A stretch of 64,000 nt of DNA, taken from the NCBI GenBank assembly GCA_035578175.1, contig JAQMRL010000002.1:136018171-136082170 (forward strand), in the 5' to 3' direction. The notes beneath the pieces were generated by a model that was not told the DNA's origin, ran no database searches, and saw nothing but the letters and a program-made list of their open reading frames with translations. This document shows, one piece after another, positions 62,592-64,000 of the stretch; the first letter of the stretch is position 1, and each line of letters starts with the position of its first letter. This stretch comes from Catonia carolina (lineage: Eukaryota; Arthropoda; Insecta; Hemiptera; Achilidae). Made by a program: the position numbers and the translations under genes.

Positions 62592-63840
62592 GTAAAATAG
62601 TTAATCAAATGCTTGTATTTATTGTAATGAAAAAAAATTGATGGTTGTTAGAGTGATTTAACATTAAGGTTAATTATCAACATTAAAACCTTGTTTATCT
62701 GAAACCTGCTGTATATGAAACAAGTTTTGAAAAAGTAATTTTTTTTGTTTAAAAAAATCTTCGCGATTTCCCTGGATGTTGTTGAGATGCATGTTGTATT
62801 AATGCCCTTTTTTTGTTTGGTCTCATTATTTGTTCTTCCCCTACATAATTATCTAGAGCAAAAGACTTTCCAAAGTAATGTGTGCACGGTCAGAACCGAC
62901 ATGCGCACACACTCAAAAGATTGCGCTTTAGTTATCCATTAGAAATTTTCTTGAGGGACCAACTGTTTCACTCTAGCAAGTTTCCCGGTATGTTTTCATA
63001 CTTCTTGATTTCTGCTTTCTGTTGGCATCCGTTACTCTCGATATTATACCTGCTTGATGTGCTCTTTGCAAAATTTGTATTGCTTGAGGAATTTTTTGAT
63101 TTTGTTATATGTGTCTGTGACATCCAGTCCAATTTCTAGAACTTGTTTGATGTCTTAACCCATTTTAGATTGACTGTCTTGTTGAGACCTCGAAGCGCTA
63201 ATTTCTTCAAAAGCCTGTTTTCTAGCTTTTAAATTCTGTATTTTGAGGACGTGGAAGACATATACTCGGTTCATCGTATAAGAAAGACAAAGACATGTTG
63301 AGTAAACCAACAGCGGTTACCGAATCAGCTGCTAAAGCGGCGACTCAAAAAAAATGCAACACTTTTAATGAAAACATCTTAATGACAACTGATACGCGCT
63401 TTTAACCATGTATAAAATATAGAAATAAAAAATACTATAACAGTAAATTCATAATTGAAAATAAATTATAGCCTAATGGACGTAAGAACGATGCGAGACA
63501 ATACGATGTCAAAAACTAACTGGTAGCATTTAACGTTGATATGTTCTTTGTCAAAAATGTAGAAAGAGATTTATGGGTTTGGATTAATCATTGTCAAATT
63601 CAATTGTGAAATAACGAGTGACTAAACTAATATTAGATGACTAATCATTAAAATAAAAATGTTTACTTTTAAAGTTCTCTTGTTTTGTCATACAGATCAG
63701 AAGTAATACGTATAATTTATAACCACATTTTTTTATGAAAAAGAATGGAAATGAATTATATCGTTTTTATAAATTTATTGATCGGTACTGAAAACATCAG
63801 TCATAATATGCTTTAGGCTTTACAGTTTCATTTATAAAAA
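62592..63840. other. Sequence after the last secure exon
   Basis: Either the final intron or 3' UTR of XRN1. On the minus strand 63235-62945 has a weakly LINE-like frame (LENRLLKKLALRGLNKTVNL) that I do not call. The candidate terminal exon at 63696 is listed separately. Confidence 0.4.
63696..63722 (+). CDS. Possible XRN1 terminal exon
   Basis: A good acceptor (CTCTTGTTTTGTCATACAG) is followed in the required phase 0 by IRSNTYNL and a TAA stop at 63720. This would give a short terminal exon and a 3' UTR after it. No clear AATAAA follows, and such a short reading frame is easily found by chance, so this is only a candidate. The alternative is read-through at exon 21 or an exon beyond the window. 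Confidence 0.2.
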   Translation: MRSNTYNL

Positions 63841-63849
63841 TACTTTTTT

Positions 63850-64000
63850 ACTCTTAGACGACAAAACTGCCCAACCATCTACATTAATAATATTCTGCTG
63901 CCTCACACTACTCAAACACGCTATCTTGGCTTACACTTAGACAGAAAACTTACATGGGACGTACATGTTACAAAGACACCCCACTAACTCAAAACGTGCT
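63850..64000 (+). pseudogene. Jockey-type LINE RT fragment, runs off the window
   Basis: The + strand reads NNILLPHTTQTRYLGLHLDR then KLTWDVHVTKTP before a stop. TRYLGLHLDRKLTW is the post-catalytic RT motif of Jockey-clade elements. The rest lies beyond the right edge. Confidence 0.75.

Noticed and set aside
61285..61509. 74-residue minus-strand frame near an A-rich repeat
   Set aside because: No motif, no second copy in the window.
62945..63235. Antisense LINE-like frame LENRLLKKLALRGLNKTVNL
   Set aside because: Suggestive of a LINE C-terminus but no diagnostic motif. Left uncalled.
1..64000. CRISPR array, bacterial operon or integrated viral genome
   Set aside because: No regularly spaced repeats and no capsid or viral polymerase frames. 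All RT-like frames have LINE or Penelope signatures.

Overview
This is a eukaryotic window, almost certainly from an arthropod and most likely an insect with a large AT-rich genome. The evidence is spliceosomal GT-AG introns, mariner, Tc1, pogo, piggyBac-like, hAT and Harbinger-type DNA elements, RTE/Jockey-like LINEs, Penelope-like elements and several tRNA-derived SINE families. Hemiptera is a reasonable guess but is not proved.

One host gene spans nearly the whole window on the + strand: the C-terminal two thirds of the 5'-3' cytoplasmic exoribonuclease XRN1 (Pacman). I traced 21 internal exons from 831 to 62591. They total 2805 nt (935 codons), stay in frame at every junction and have consensus splice sites. 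The N-terminal nuclease exons lie left of the window and the stop codon is not securely placed. The exons encode the end of the conserved core, the D1/PAZ-Tudor, KOW, winged-helix and SH3-like region (831-33727), then a low-complexity tail (37323-62591). The tail contains a segment resembling a dsRNA-binding fold.

The other ~61 kb is intron, built from transposable elements. In order: mariner and LINE/SINE remnants (1-3450); antisense Tc1-like transposase (3.9-4.4 kb); a LINE inside a repeat here called family E (4.76-7.04 kb); a Tigger-type pogo element (7.4-10.4 kb); a TTAA element (12.2-12.8 kb); a fold-back mariner inside a SINE (13.5-14.7 kb); and a mariner remnant at 17.0 kb. The large composite at 20915-28609 is a TTAA-flanked element holding a head-to-head pair of Penelope-like elements (RT plus GIY-YIG endonuclease) inside one 13-bp target duplication. 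One Penelope arm is interrupted by a mariner. Then come a pogo-TIR element with a 1.9-kb fold-back (30.9-33.4 kb), hAT and Tc1-like elements (34.6-37.0 kb), a LINE split by a TTAA element that itself holds a SINE (37.6-38.9 kb), more family E copies, an RTE LINE split by a piggyBac element (46.95-49.34 kb), a second fold-back mariner inside family E (51.6-53.2 kb), a Harbinger-like element around an RTE fragment (53.2-54.5 kb), a pogo-superfamily transposon probably nested in a Tigger-like element (55.4-59.5 kb), and a Jockey-type LINE running off the right edge.

The most interesting items are the Penelope inverted dimer with hammerhead-ribozyme motifs in different states of decay, the repeated formation of fold-back mariners whose two ends both come from the 3' end of the element, four different TTAA elements (several with subterminal palindromes), and repeat family E, whose copies all lie in the sense direction and in two cases run close to a 3' splice site. 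Coordinates of degraded elements are approximate. All family assignments come from reading motifs, not from searches.
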